From positions 1-7,122 of the forward strand of contig JAHEDN010000124.1 in the NCBI GenBank assembly GCA_024641225.1: 7,122 nt of DNA, written 5' to 3'. Position 1 is the stretch's first letter, and every line of letters starts with the position of its first letter. Both the position numbers and the translations under genes were made by a program. The notes beneath the pieces are model-generated. The model ran no database searches and was not told the DNA's origin. It saw nothing but the letters and a program-made list of their open reading frames with translations. This stretch comes from Burkholderiales bacterium. Its GTDB lineage: Bacteria; Pseudomonadota; Gammaproteobacteria; Burkholderiales; Burkholderiaceae_F. This document shows positions 1 to 5,132 of this stretch, piece after piece.

Positions 1-1884
1 CGCCGCGTACGAATAGCCGGCGCCGGTGCCGACTGCCGCGCCCTTGAACTTCCCGCCCTGCACCTCGACCGGCGTCGACCAGATGCCCTTCACCGTCAAC
101 GTGCCGCTGTCCTCGAGCGCCGCGGTGACGACATCGCGGTAGCCGATCGTCTTGTCGCTGCCGGCGGCGCGGTAGAGCTCGCCGAGGCAGTCGACCTCCG
201 CCTCGCTCACGCCGAGCTTGCGCGCTGCGGCGGCAATCAGCAGCGCGCGCAGTTCTTCGGCAGCACGGATCGCGGCGTTGCCGACCATGAACGACACCCG
301 TGACGAGTAGGAGCCGTTGTCCTTCGGCGTTACCGCGCTGTCGTTGGCAATCACGCGCAGCCGCGCGAGCGAAAGTCCGAGCACCTCGGCCACCGCCTGC
401 GCCAGCAGGGTCGACGAGCCCTGGCCGATGTCGGCCGCACCGGTGAGCACGGTGATGCTGCCGTCGAAGTCGAGCTTCAGGTTGACCACCGCGTGTGGCT
501 CGCCGGTCCAGTGCACCGGCTTGGCCGATCCACTGACGTAATGCGAGCAGGCCATGCCGAGCCCGCGGCCCTTCGGCAGCCGGCCGCGCCGCTGGCGCCA
601 CAGCGAGGCGACCTCGACCTTGTCCAGGCATTCGGCCAGTCCGCAGGAATTGACCTGCAGATCATTGATCGTCCGGTGCGGAACGCCGAACAGGTTGGCC
701 CGCCGCACCGCGAACGGATCCAGCCCCAGCTCCGCGCCCATCGAATCGAGCAGCGCTTCGAACGCGTGGCGAACGTCGACCGAGCCGTGCCCGCGCATCG
801 CGCCGTTCGGTGGCGTGTTCGCGTACACGCGCAGGCCGTGATATCGGCTGGCCGGCACGCGGTAGATCGCATGCAGCAGCGCGCCCGCATACAGGATCGT
901 CACCAGCCCGTAGCCGGCGTAGGCGCCGCCGCGCTGAACGACCTCGCAGTCGATCGCGGTGATGCGGCCATCGAACGTCAGTCCGATTTTCAGCCGAACG
1001 TCCGTTTCCGGCCTGCCGCGGTGGGTGAGAAAGGTCTCCTCGCGCGACAGCTCCAGCTTGACCGTGCCCGCGGCCGCACGCGCGAGCAGCGCGGCGACGA
1101 TCTCGAAGTTCAGCGTCTCGGTCCGGTGCCCGAAGCCGCCGCCGACGAAGGGCTTGATCACCCGGATCTGCGACTCGTCGAGTCCCAGGCACCGCGCCAG
1201 CGCCAGGTGAACGTAGTACGGCACCTGGGTGACCGAATGCAGTGTCAGTCGCTCGCGCTCGGCATCCCATTCGGCGAGCGCGGCGTTCGGCTCCATCATT
1301 GCGTGCGTGACTTCGGCGTAATGGAAGCGCTCCTCGCGCACCAGGGCCGCACCGGCGAAGCCCGCCTCGACATCGCCGAAAGTGTGATCGACCTCGCGCT
1401 CGATGTTGCCCGGCTTGTTCGCGTGCAGCTCGATCGCCTCCGGCGCCAGCGCCGCCTTGGCGTCGAACAGCGCAGGCAGCGGTTCGAGATCGAGCACGAT
1501 GGCGGCAAGCGCCGCTCGCGCTGTCTTGTCGTCGACCGCCGCCACCGCCGCCACCGGCTCGCCCCGATAGCGGACCCGTTCGCGGGCGAGCGGAAACTCG
1601 TTGCAGGCGATCGGGATCACTCCATAAGGCACGGCGCAGTCGCCGCCGGTGATCACCGCACGCACGCCGGGCATCGCACGCGCCGCGCGCGTGTCGATGC
1701 CGCGGATGCGCGCGTGCGGCAGCGGGCTGCGCAGGATCGCGCCGATCAGCGCGTGGCGCGCCGGCAGGTCCGCCGTGTACAGCGCGCGGCCGGTGACCTT
1801 CTCCACACCGTCGATCAGCGGCTGCCGGACGCCCACCGCAGGCGGTGCCGCCGCTCGCAAGGTCGAATCGTCGGGGGCGTTCAT
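1..1884 (-). CDS. hcrA: Molybdopterin-binding (alpha) subunit of a xanthine dehydrogenase-family enzyme, 4-hydroxybenzoyl-CoA reductase type (C-terminus beyond window)
   Basis: The first 628 codons are present and the reading frame is unbroken; the 3' end runs off the left edge. Visible motifs typical of the Mo-MPT subunit are GGGFGHRTE (residues 248-256), QRGGAYAGYG (317-326), MRGHGSVD (363-370), GAADIGQG (482-489) and NGSYSSR (523-529). These variants, especially MRGHG and the GGAYAGYG stretch, match my recollection of Thauera aromatica HcrA (about 769 residues) along almost the whole length. In that enzyme this subunit holds the Mo cofactor and reductively dehydroxylates 4-hydroxybenzoyl-CoA to benzoyl-CoA in the cytoplasm. 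About 140 residues are missing, including the catalytic glutamate of the family, so activity cannot be judged. The start is the ATG at 1884, whose ATGA overlaps the stop of the [2Fe-2S] subunit gene, implying translational coupling. The family is certain; the exact substrate is inferred, and another aryl-CoA or aldehyde/N-heterocycle hydroxylase remains possible. Confidence 0.85.
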   Translation of the reverse strand, partial: MNAPDDSTLRAAAPPAVGVRQPLIDGVEKVTGRALYTADLPARHALIGAILRSPLPHARIRGIDTRAARAMPGVRAVITGGDCAVPYGVIPIACNEFPLARERVRYRGEPVAAVAAVDDKTARAALAAIVLDLEPLPALFDAKAALAPEAIELHANKPGNIEREVDHTFGDVEAGFAGAALVREERFHYAEVTHAMMEPNAALAEWDAERERLTLHSVTQVPYYVHLALARCLGLDESQIRVIKPFVGGGFGHRTETLNFEIVAALLARAAAGTVKLELSREETFLTHRGRPETDVRLKIGLTFDGRITAIDCEVVQRGGAYAGYGLVTILYAGALLHAIYRVPASRYHGLRVYANTPPNGAMRGHGSVDVRHAFEALLDSMGAELGLDPFAVRRANLFGVPHRTINDLQVNSCGLAECLDKVEVASLWRQRRGRLPKGRGLGMACSHYVSGSAKPVHWTGEPHAVVNLKLDFDGSITVLTGAADIGQGSSTLLAQAVAEVLGLSLARLRVIANDSAVTPKDNGSYSSRVSFMVGNAAIRAAEELRALLIAAAARKLGVSEAEVDCLGELYRAAGSDKTIGYRDVVTAALEDSGTLTVKGIWSTPVEVQGGKFKGAAVGTGAGYSYAA

Positions 1885-2369
1885 TCGGCCGCCCCGGCAG
1901 CGCCGACCGACTGCGACGTCGCCTGTACCGCCTCGATGATCTTCACGTACCCCGTGCAGCGGCACAGGTTGCCCGACAGCGCCTCGCGGATCTGCTTCTC
2001 GTCAGGCTCAAGATTGCGGCGCAGCAGCGCCTCGGCGGCCATGATCATCCCCGGCGTGCAGAAGCCGCACTGAGTGCCGAGCTTTTCGTGGAAGGCCTGC
2101 TGCAACCGGTTCATGCGGCCACCGGCGGCGAGCGCCTCGATCGTCTCCACCCGTTGCCCGTCACAGCGTGCGGCGAGCGTGATGCAGGCCAGCCGTGGTT
2201 CGCCGTCGATCAGCACCTTGCATGCGCCGCACTCGCCTCCGTCGCAGCCGCGCTTGGTGCCGGTGAGCCCGAGGTCGTCGCGCAGGTAGTCGATCAGCAG
2301 CGTGTGATCGGCGACCGCGTCCTCGCGGCTGCGGCCGTTGACACTGAGACGCAGCAGCCGCTTGGCCAT
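1881..2369 (-). CDS. hcrC: [2Fe-2S] (gamma) subunit of a xanthine dehydrogenase-family enzyme, 4-hydroxybenzoyl-CoA reductase type
   Basis: This complete 162-residue protein has the usual length of small iron-sulfur subunits of molybdenum hydroxylases. The N-terminal plant-ferredoxin fold carries Cys42, 47, 50 and 62 (motif GCDGGECGAC) for one [2Fe-2S] cluster. The C-terminal helical domain carries Cys101, 104, 136 and 138 (QCGFCTPG and LCRCTGY) for the second, which lies nearest the Mo cofactor. The sequence closely resembles my recollection of HcrC, including HEKLGTQCGFCTPGMIMA and the ending CRCTGYVKII. Its role is to shuttle electrons between the Mo centre and the next redox partner, an FAD subunit in the known reductase. 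The gene begins 29 bases after the membrane-anchor gene, with only a weak Shine-Dalgarno sequence, and its TGA overlaps the alpha-subunit ATG. Gene order small subunit then large subunit matches the R. palustris hba genes, where the FAD subunit comes next. Confidence 0.9.
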   Translation of the reverse strand: MAKRLLRLSVNGRSREDAVADHTLLIDYLRDDLGLTGTKRGCDGGECGACKVLIDGEPRLACITLAARCDGQRVETIEALAAGGRMNRLQQAFHEKLGTQCGFCTPGMIMAAEALLRRNLEPDEKQIREALSGNLCRCTGYVKIIEAVQATSQSVGAAGAAE

Positions 2370-2398
2370 CGTGCAGTCGCCGCCGGGTCCTGCGCGGC

Positions 2399-3259
2399 CT
2401 AACCGCCGAACGGCCGCGCGCCGCGCACCGGGAGCTTCTGCAGCGCGAAGCCCTGGTTGTATCCGGCGCGCGTGATCAGCTTGAACTTTAGATAGGCGCC
2501 GGCAAGCGCCGACGCCAGTCCCGCCACGGCGCCAAGCGCCACGGCCGTCGCGTCACCCGTCCACGACGCCGCGATCAGCAGTGCAAGCGGCGCTGCGGTG
2601 CCGCCGATCAGCAGCGCGCGGCCTGCGCGGTCCAGCGCGCGATTTGCGCGCGCCGCGATGCGCCCGGACAGGCGCTGTCGATAGGCGAGCAAGATCGCCG
2701 CCCGCGCCAGCACCAGCACCCCGAAGAGGGCGGCCATCGCCGCGCCAACCGGCCCGTGCCAAAGCAGCGCGACGAAGAACAGTCCGGCGCCCTCCGCCAG
2801 GCTCGTACTCAGCAGCAGCGGCACGGTCAGCGGTTCACGCCATGCGGTAATGCCTCGCGCCGCCCGCAGCATGCGGCCCTGGCAGTAAACGAACACCAGC
2901 GCCAGCGCCGCCGGCAGCCATACGAGCCCATTCATGCCGGCGTACACGCCCGCTGCAGCCGCGATACCGACCGGCAACAGTGCCGTGGCGACGATCGCCT
3001 CGCGCGCCATCCACGACGTGCGCGGGTTGAAGAAGACGTGGAGCGCTCGCAGCGGGCGGCCGAGCTCGAGCCACACGCAGCTAAGCCCCAGGCCAACCAG
3101 CGCCAGTCCGGCGAGCAGCAGCGCGACCGCCGACGTGCCATTCATTCCGGCCAGCGCCGCGAAGACAATCAGGCCGCTGCCGGCACCGCCGCCGATGAAG
3201 TTTCCGGCGGCGCGCCAGTCCCATTGCGTCTGCTGCCAGGGATTCGGACCGAAGCTCAT
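2399..3259 (-). CDS. DmsC/NrfD-type membrane anchor subunit, PadD-like
   Basis: The protein has 286 residues and about eight hydrophobic segments, near residues 19-38, 42-64, 87-108, 112-129, 144-167, 171-193, 217-236 and 241-260. The conserved stretch LELGRPLRALHVFFNPRTSW after the second helix is typical of the DmsC-like quinol/quinone-binding anchors of DMSO-reductase-family complexes. The N-terminus (NPWQQTQWDWRAAGNFIGGG) recalls PadD of phenylacetyl-CoA:acceptor oxidoreductase. The expected role is to hold the iron-sulfur subunit to the cytoplasmic membrane and pass electrons to or from the quinone pool. The start is the ATG at 3259, chosen because its ATGA overlaps the stop of the iron-sulfur gene; the open frame continues further upstream but only inside that gene. 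No DMSO-reductase-type catalytic subunit is encoded next to it here. The anchor family is well supported; the PadD assignment rests on memory and context. Confidence 0.85.
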   Translation of the reverse strand: MSFGPNPWQQTQWDWRAAGNFIGGGAGSGLIVFAALAGMNGTSAVALLLAGLALVGLGLSCVWLELGRPLRALHVFFNPRTSWMAREAIVATALLPVGIAAAAGVYAGMNGLVWLPAALALVFVYCQGRMLRAARGITAWREPLTVPLLLSTSLAEGAGLFFVALLWHGPVGAAMAALFGVLVLARAAILLAYRQRLSGRIAARANRALDRAGRALLIGGTAAPLALLIAASWTGDATAVALGAVAGLASALAGAYLKFKLITRAGYNQGFALQKLPVRGARPFGG

Positions 3260-3906
3260 GGCGCCCCCTTGTCCCAGAGGTAGTAAAAGCCCGGCCCGTT
3301 GCCGAGCTGCTCGTGCATGCGGAAGTGCTGGTTCTCCGCCAGCAGCGTCGACACGTTGCTTTCGGGATCCTCGAGATCGCCGAAGGTCATCGCCTTGGCG
3401 ATGCAGGCGTTGACACAGGCGGGTGTGGCCTCCGCATCGACGCCGGGCCGCAGGCCCCGGGCGAGGCCTTCGTCGATCCGGTCGACGCAGAAGGTGCACT
3501 TGGTGGCCACCGCGAGACGCGCCTCCTTGTGCGTGATCATCTCGCTGTCAATCGGCTCGCCGTAGGCGAAGCTGGGGTGAAGCGTCCGGTAGCGCGCCTG
3601 GTACGGGCACGCCACCGCGCAGTAGGCGCAGCCGATGCACAGGTCGTAGTCCATCGTCACGATGCCATCGGCGCGCTTGCGCGTGGCCGTGCTCGGACAG
3701 GCCTGAACGCACGACGGATCGTCGCAGTGCTGGCAGCCCACCGGGACGAATACCCGGCTGACTTCCGGGTACTCGCCGAACTCCATGTCGATTACGCGCC
3801 GCCACTGCACGCCCGGCGGTGTCGCATTGGTGACCTTGCACGACGCGGTGCAGGTCTGACAGCCGACGCAGCGACGCAGGTCGGCAACCATTGCCCAGCG
3901 GGTCAT
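3256..3906 (-). CDS. Four-cluster [4Fe-4S] electron-transfer subunit, PadC/PhsB/DmsB-like
   Basis: This complete 216-residue ferredoxin-like subunit has all sixteen cysteines for four [4Fe-4S] clusters: Cys13/16/19/23, Cys58/61/66/70, Cys90/93/96/100 and Cys137/140/164/168. No ligand is replaced, unlike NarH-type relatives with a [3Fe-4S] cluster. It has no Tat or Sec signal. Proteins of this kind wire a Mo-bisMGD catalytic subunit to a membrane anchor. The opening MTRWAMVADLRRCVGC and the PGVQWRRV and TMDYDLCIGC stretches resemble PadC of phenylacetyl-CoA:acceptor oxidoreductase, though PhsB, PsrB and DmsB are similar. It is the first clear gene of the leftward operon and overlaps the anchor gene by ATGA. 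A good Shine-Dalgarno sequence (AAGGAGA) lies 7 bases ahead of the ATG. Because no catalytic partner of its usual type is present in the window, its real partner is open; the HcrCA-like proteins encoded downstream are one candidate. Confidence 0.9.
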   Translation of the reverse strand: MTRWAMVADLRRCVGCQTCTASCKVTNATPPGVQWRRVIDMEFGEYPEVSRVFVPVGCQHCDDPSCVQACPSTATRKRADGIVTMDYDLCIGCAYCAVACPYQARYRTLHPSFAYGEPIDSEMITHKEARLAVATKCTFCVDRIDEGLARGLRPGVDAEATPACVNACIAKAMTFGDLEDPESNVSTLLAENQHFRMHEQLGNGPGFYYLWDKGAP

Positions 3907-4049
3907 TCGTCTGTCTCCTTGGCGTGCTGCGCCGTCATCACGTCGCCGCCTGCTTTGGCCACCCTTTCGGAAAGCCGCCGCGCAGTCCCGACGACATCGA
4001 CCGCGTCGTGTTCTTCCGTTGCCGGATTCCCGTTCCGCGTCGCCCGCAC
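3903..4049 (-). CDS. Possible small protein (48 residues) ahead of the leftward operon
   Basis: I do not recognise this protein. A frame open from 4097 ends in a TGA at 3903-3905 that overlaps the ATG of the iron-sulfur gene as ATGA, the same junction seen at 3256-3259 and 1881-1884. The best start is a GTG at 4049 with an AGG about 6 bases upstream; a shorter start is the ATG at 3938. The product is highly charged and soluble-looking, with a likely amphipathic helix around DAVDVVGTARRLSERVAKAG. Third codon positions are fairly GC-rich, as in real genes here, but the region also carries divergent promoter signals. Alternatives are a translated leader peptide, the remnant C-terminus of a lost upstream gene, or a chance open frame in GC-rich DNA. 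Confidence 0.35.
   Translation of the reverse strand: MRATRNGNPATEEHDAVDVVGTARRLSERVAKAGGDVMTAQHAKETDE
3914..3920 (-). promoter_or_regulatory. Shine-Dalgarno sequence of the iron-sulfur subunit gene
   Basis: On the minus strand this reads AAGGAGA, with 7 bases between it and the ATG at 3906. It is the strongest ribosome-binding site in the leftward operon and fixes that start. If the small upstream ORF is real, this site lies inside its last codons. Confidence 0.75.
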
Positions 4050-4086
4050 AACGGGCCTCGCTTCACCGGGAACCTTGAATCGGGCT

Positions 4087-4121
4087 ATTCTTGCAATTCA
4101 ATACCATTATTCTTTAATTCA
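4087..4121 (+). repeat. Pair of near-identical direct repeats, candidate regulator binding site
   Basis: ATTCTTGCAATTCA at 4087-4100 and ATTCTTTAATTCA at 4109-4121 differ by one inserted base and one substitution. They start 22 bases apart, about two helical turns, so they would face the same side of DNA. A TTGAAT/ATTCAA inverted pair (4075-4080 and 4096-4101) overlaps the first copy. The position just upstream of the GNAT-Rrf2 genes and in the shared promoter suits a site for the encoded Rrf2 regulator. AT-rich sequence can produce such repeats by chance, so this is a candidate only. Confidence 0.4.
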
Positions 4122-4126
4122 GGTCA

Positions 4127-4627
4127 ATGAGCAGAAGAAAAGCCGCGCGGGCGAATGCCGAGCCTGCCGTGGCGCAGCGCAGCGACCTGACGATTCGTCC
4201 GGTCCGTCGCGGCGATCTCGAGGCCGTGATCGCCATCGACACGCAGGTCACCGGGCTGGAAAAGCGCGATTACTGGCGTTCGGTGTATCGCCGCTACGGC
4301 GAATCGGCAGCCACCGCCAGCGCCCAGTTCCTGGTGGCCGAGTCGGGCGGCGAGGTCGTGGGTTTCGTGATCGGCGAGGTGCGCGACTGGGAATTCGGTG
4401 CCCCACCCTGCGGCTGGGTCTTTGCGATCGACGTGCGTCCGGATGCGCGGCTGGCCGGCATCGGCACGCGGCTGCTGGAGTCGATCTGTGCCGGCTTCCG
4501 GCGCGCCGGCGTGCGCAAGGTGCGCACGATGCTGGCCAGCGACAACACGCTGATCCTCTCGTTCTTCCGCAGCCAGGGCATGATGGCCGGCCGCTTCATT
4601 CCCCTCGAAATGGACCTCGAAGGATGA
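4127..4627 (+). CDS. GNAT-family N-acetyltransferase, BadL-like by context
   Basis: This 166-residue protein has the GNAT fold signature. Strand 4 (WVFAIDVRP) leads into motif A with R108-L-A-G111-I-G113, matching the R/Q-x-x-G-x-G/A acetyl-CoA pyrophosphate loop, followed by helix TRLLESICAGFRRAG and motif B (DNTLILSFFRSQGM). It should move an acetyl group from acetyl-CoA to an amine; the acceptor cannot be read from sequence. The ATG at 4127 has only a short AGG about 3 bases upstream. Its stop overlaps the start of the Rrf2 gene as ATGA, so the two are translationally coupled. In R. palustris a GNAT gene (badL) neighbours the Rrf2 gene badM among anaerobic benzoate genes; the same pairing here suggests a role in sensing or in regulating aromatic catabolism. 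A RimI-like protein acetyltransferase is the main alternative. Confidence 0.85.
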   Translation: MSRRKAARANAEPAVAQRSDLTIRPVRRGDLEAVIAIDTQVTGLEKRDYWRSVYRRYGESAATASAQFLVAESGGEVVGFVIGEVRDWEFGAPPCGWVFAIDVRPDARLAGIGTRLLESICAGFRRAGVRKVRTMLASDNTLILSFFRSQGMMAGRFIPLEMDLEG

Positions 4628-5082
4628 AGCTGCAGCAGAACAGCCTGCTGGCCCTTTACAGCCTGCTCGAATTCGCCGGCGACCCGATGCGGCACATCTC
4701 GGCGGCGCAGATCGCGCAGAAGTACCAGGTCTCGCCGCACCATCTGGCCAAGGTGCTGGCCGAACTGGCCCGCGCCGGCATCGTGCAGTCGGTGCGCGGC
4801 GTAGGTGGCGGCTACCGCTTCGCGGCCAACGCGCGCCGGCTGACGCTGCTCGACGTGATCTCGCGCTTCGAGGATGTCGGCAGCGGGTCGACCGAACGCA
4901 ACGGACGCACACCGGCCGACCGGGCGCTGTCGGCCATCCTGACGGAGATCGACGAGATGGCCAAGGCGACATTGAAGTCGGTCACCCTGGCCACGCTGCT
5001 GCGCCTGTCGCAGCAGAAAGCGGATGCTGGCGAACCTCGTGCGGTCGGCGCGCCGGCGGAAGGCAGCCGGTTGCCGCGCTGA
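4624..5082 (+). CDS. Rrf2-family transcriptional regulator without cysteines, BadM-like
   Basis: The 152-residue protein has the Rrf2 winged helix-turn-helix: ISAAQIAQKYQVSPHHLAKVL (residues 25-45 region) as the DNA-reading helices and the wing RGVGGGYRF (58-66), followed by LTLLDVISRFE and a long dimerisation helix. Rrf2 regulators such as IscR, NsrR and RsrR ligate Fe-S clusters through a three-cysteine region after the wing; this protein contains no cysteine at all, so it cannot sense through such a cluster and more likely responds to a small molecule. BadM, the Rrf2-type repressor of the benzoyl-CoA reductase operon in R. palustris, is the closest functional parallel I can name. The start MKLQ at 4624 overlaps the GNAT stop, and an AAGG directly abuts the ATG, so translation probably depends on coupling. 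Likely targets are its own promoter and the divergent operon (inference). Confidence 0.88.
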   Translation: MKLQQNSLLALYSLLEFAGDPMRHISAAQIAQKYQVSPHHLAKVLAELARAGIVQSVRGVGGGYRFAANARRLTLLDVISRFEDVGSGSTERNGRTPADRALSAILTEIDEMAKATLKSVTLATLLRLSQQKADAGEPRAVGAPAEGSRLPR

Positions 5083-5117
5083 TCGGCCGAGGGGGCAGCA
5101 AGGCGCGTGAATCGCCG

Positions 5118-5123
5118 AGGAGG
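5118..5123 (+). promoter_or_regulatory. Shine-Dalgarno sequence of the GMC dehydrogenase gene
   Basis: A perfect AGGAGG lies 9 bases ahead of the ATG at 5133 and settles that start. The 50-base gap after the Rrf2 gene contains no clear terminator, so read-through from the upstream genes is possible. Confidence 0.75.
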
Positions 5124-5132
5124 GAACGAACC

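Larger units (their letters stand above)
3907..4126. promoter_or_regulatory. Divergent promoter/operator region between the two operons
   Basis: These 220 bases separate the leftward redox operon from the rightward regulatory operon. The part from about 4085 to 4121 is strikingly AT-rich within GC-rich DNA, as expected for promoters. A plausible rightward promoter is TTGAAT (4075-4080), a 16-base spacer and TTCAAT (4097-4102), about 25 bases ahead of the ATG at 4127. Leftward, AATAAT on the minus strand at 4111-4106 resembles a -10 box but lacks a good -35 at the right distance. If leftward transcription begins here, the first clear gene has a leader of nearly 200 bases. No terminator hairpin or riboswitch fold was apparent. 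Confidence 0.5.

Noticed and set aside
493..2073. Very long plus-strand open frame (526 codons) opposite the two HcrCA-like genes
   Set aside because: Its translation is arginine- and alanine-rich low-complexity sequence without domains, and it lies antisense to two genes with perfect cofactor motifs. GC-rich codon bias readily leaves such mirror frames open.
4075..4101. Possible FNR/Anr box
   Set aside because: The inverted TTGAAT/ATTCAA halves are 15 bases apart, not the 4 bases of TTGAT-N4-ATCAA, and the half-sites do not match.
3891..4130. Plus-strand open frame across the divergent intergenic region
   Set aside because: No ribosome-binding site, no family resemblance, and it overlaps the iron-sulfur gene start and the GNAT start.
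3313..4623. Upstream extension of the Rrf2 frame, open back to 3313
   Set aside because: It would run antisense through the iron-sulfur gene and over the divergent promoter and GNAT gene; the protein homology begins at MKLQ (4624).
4124..4972. Minus-strand open frame opposite the GNAT and Rrf2 genes
   Set aside because: No recognisable domain, biased composition, and antisense to two genes with clear family motifs.
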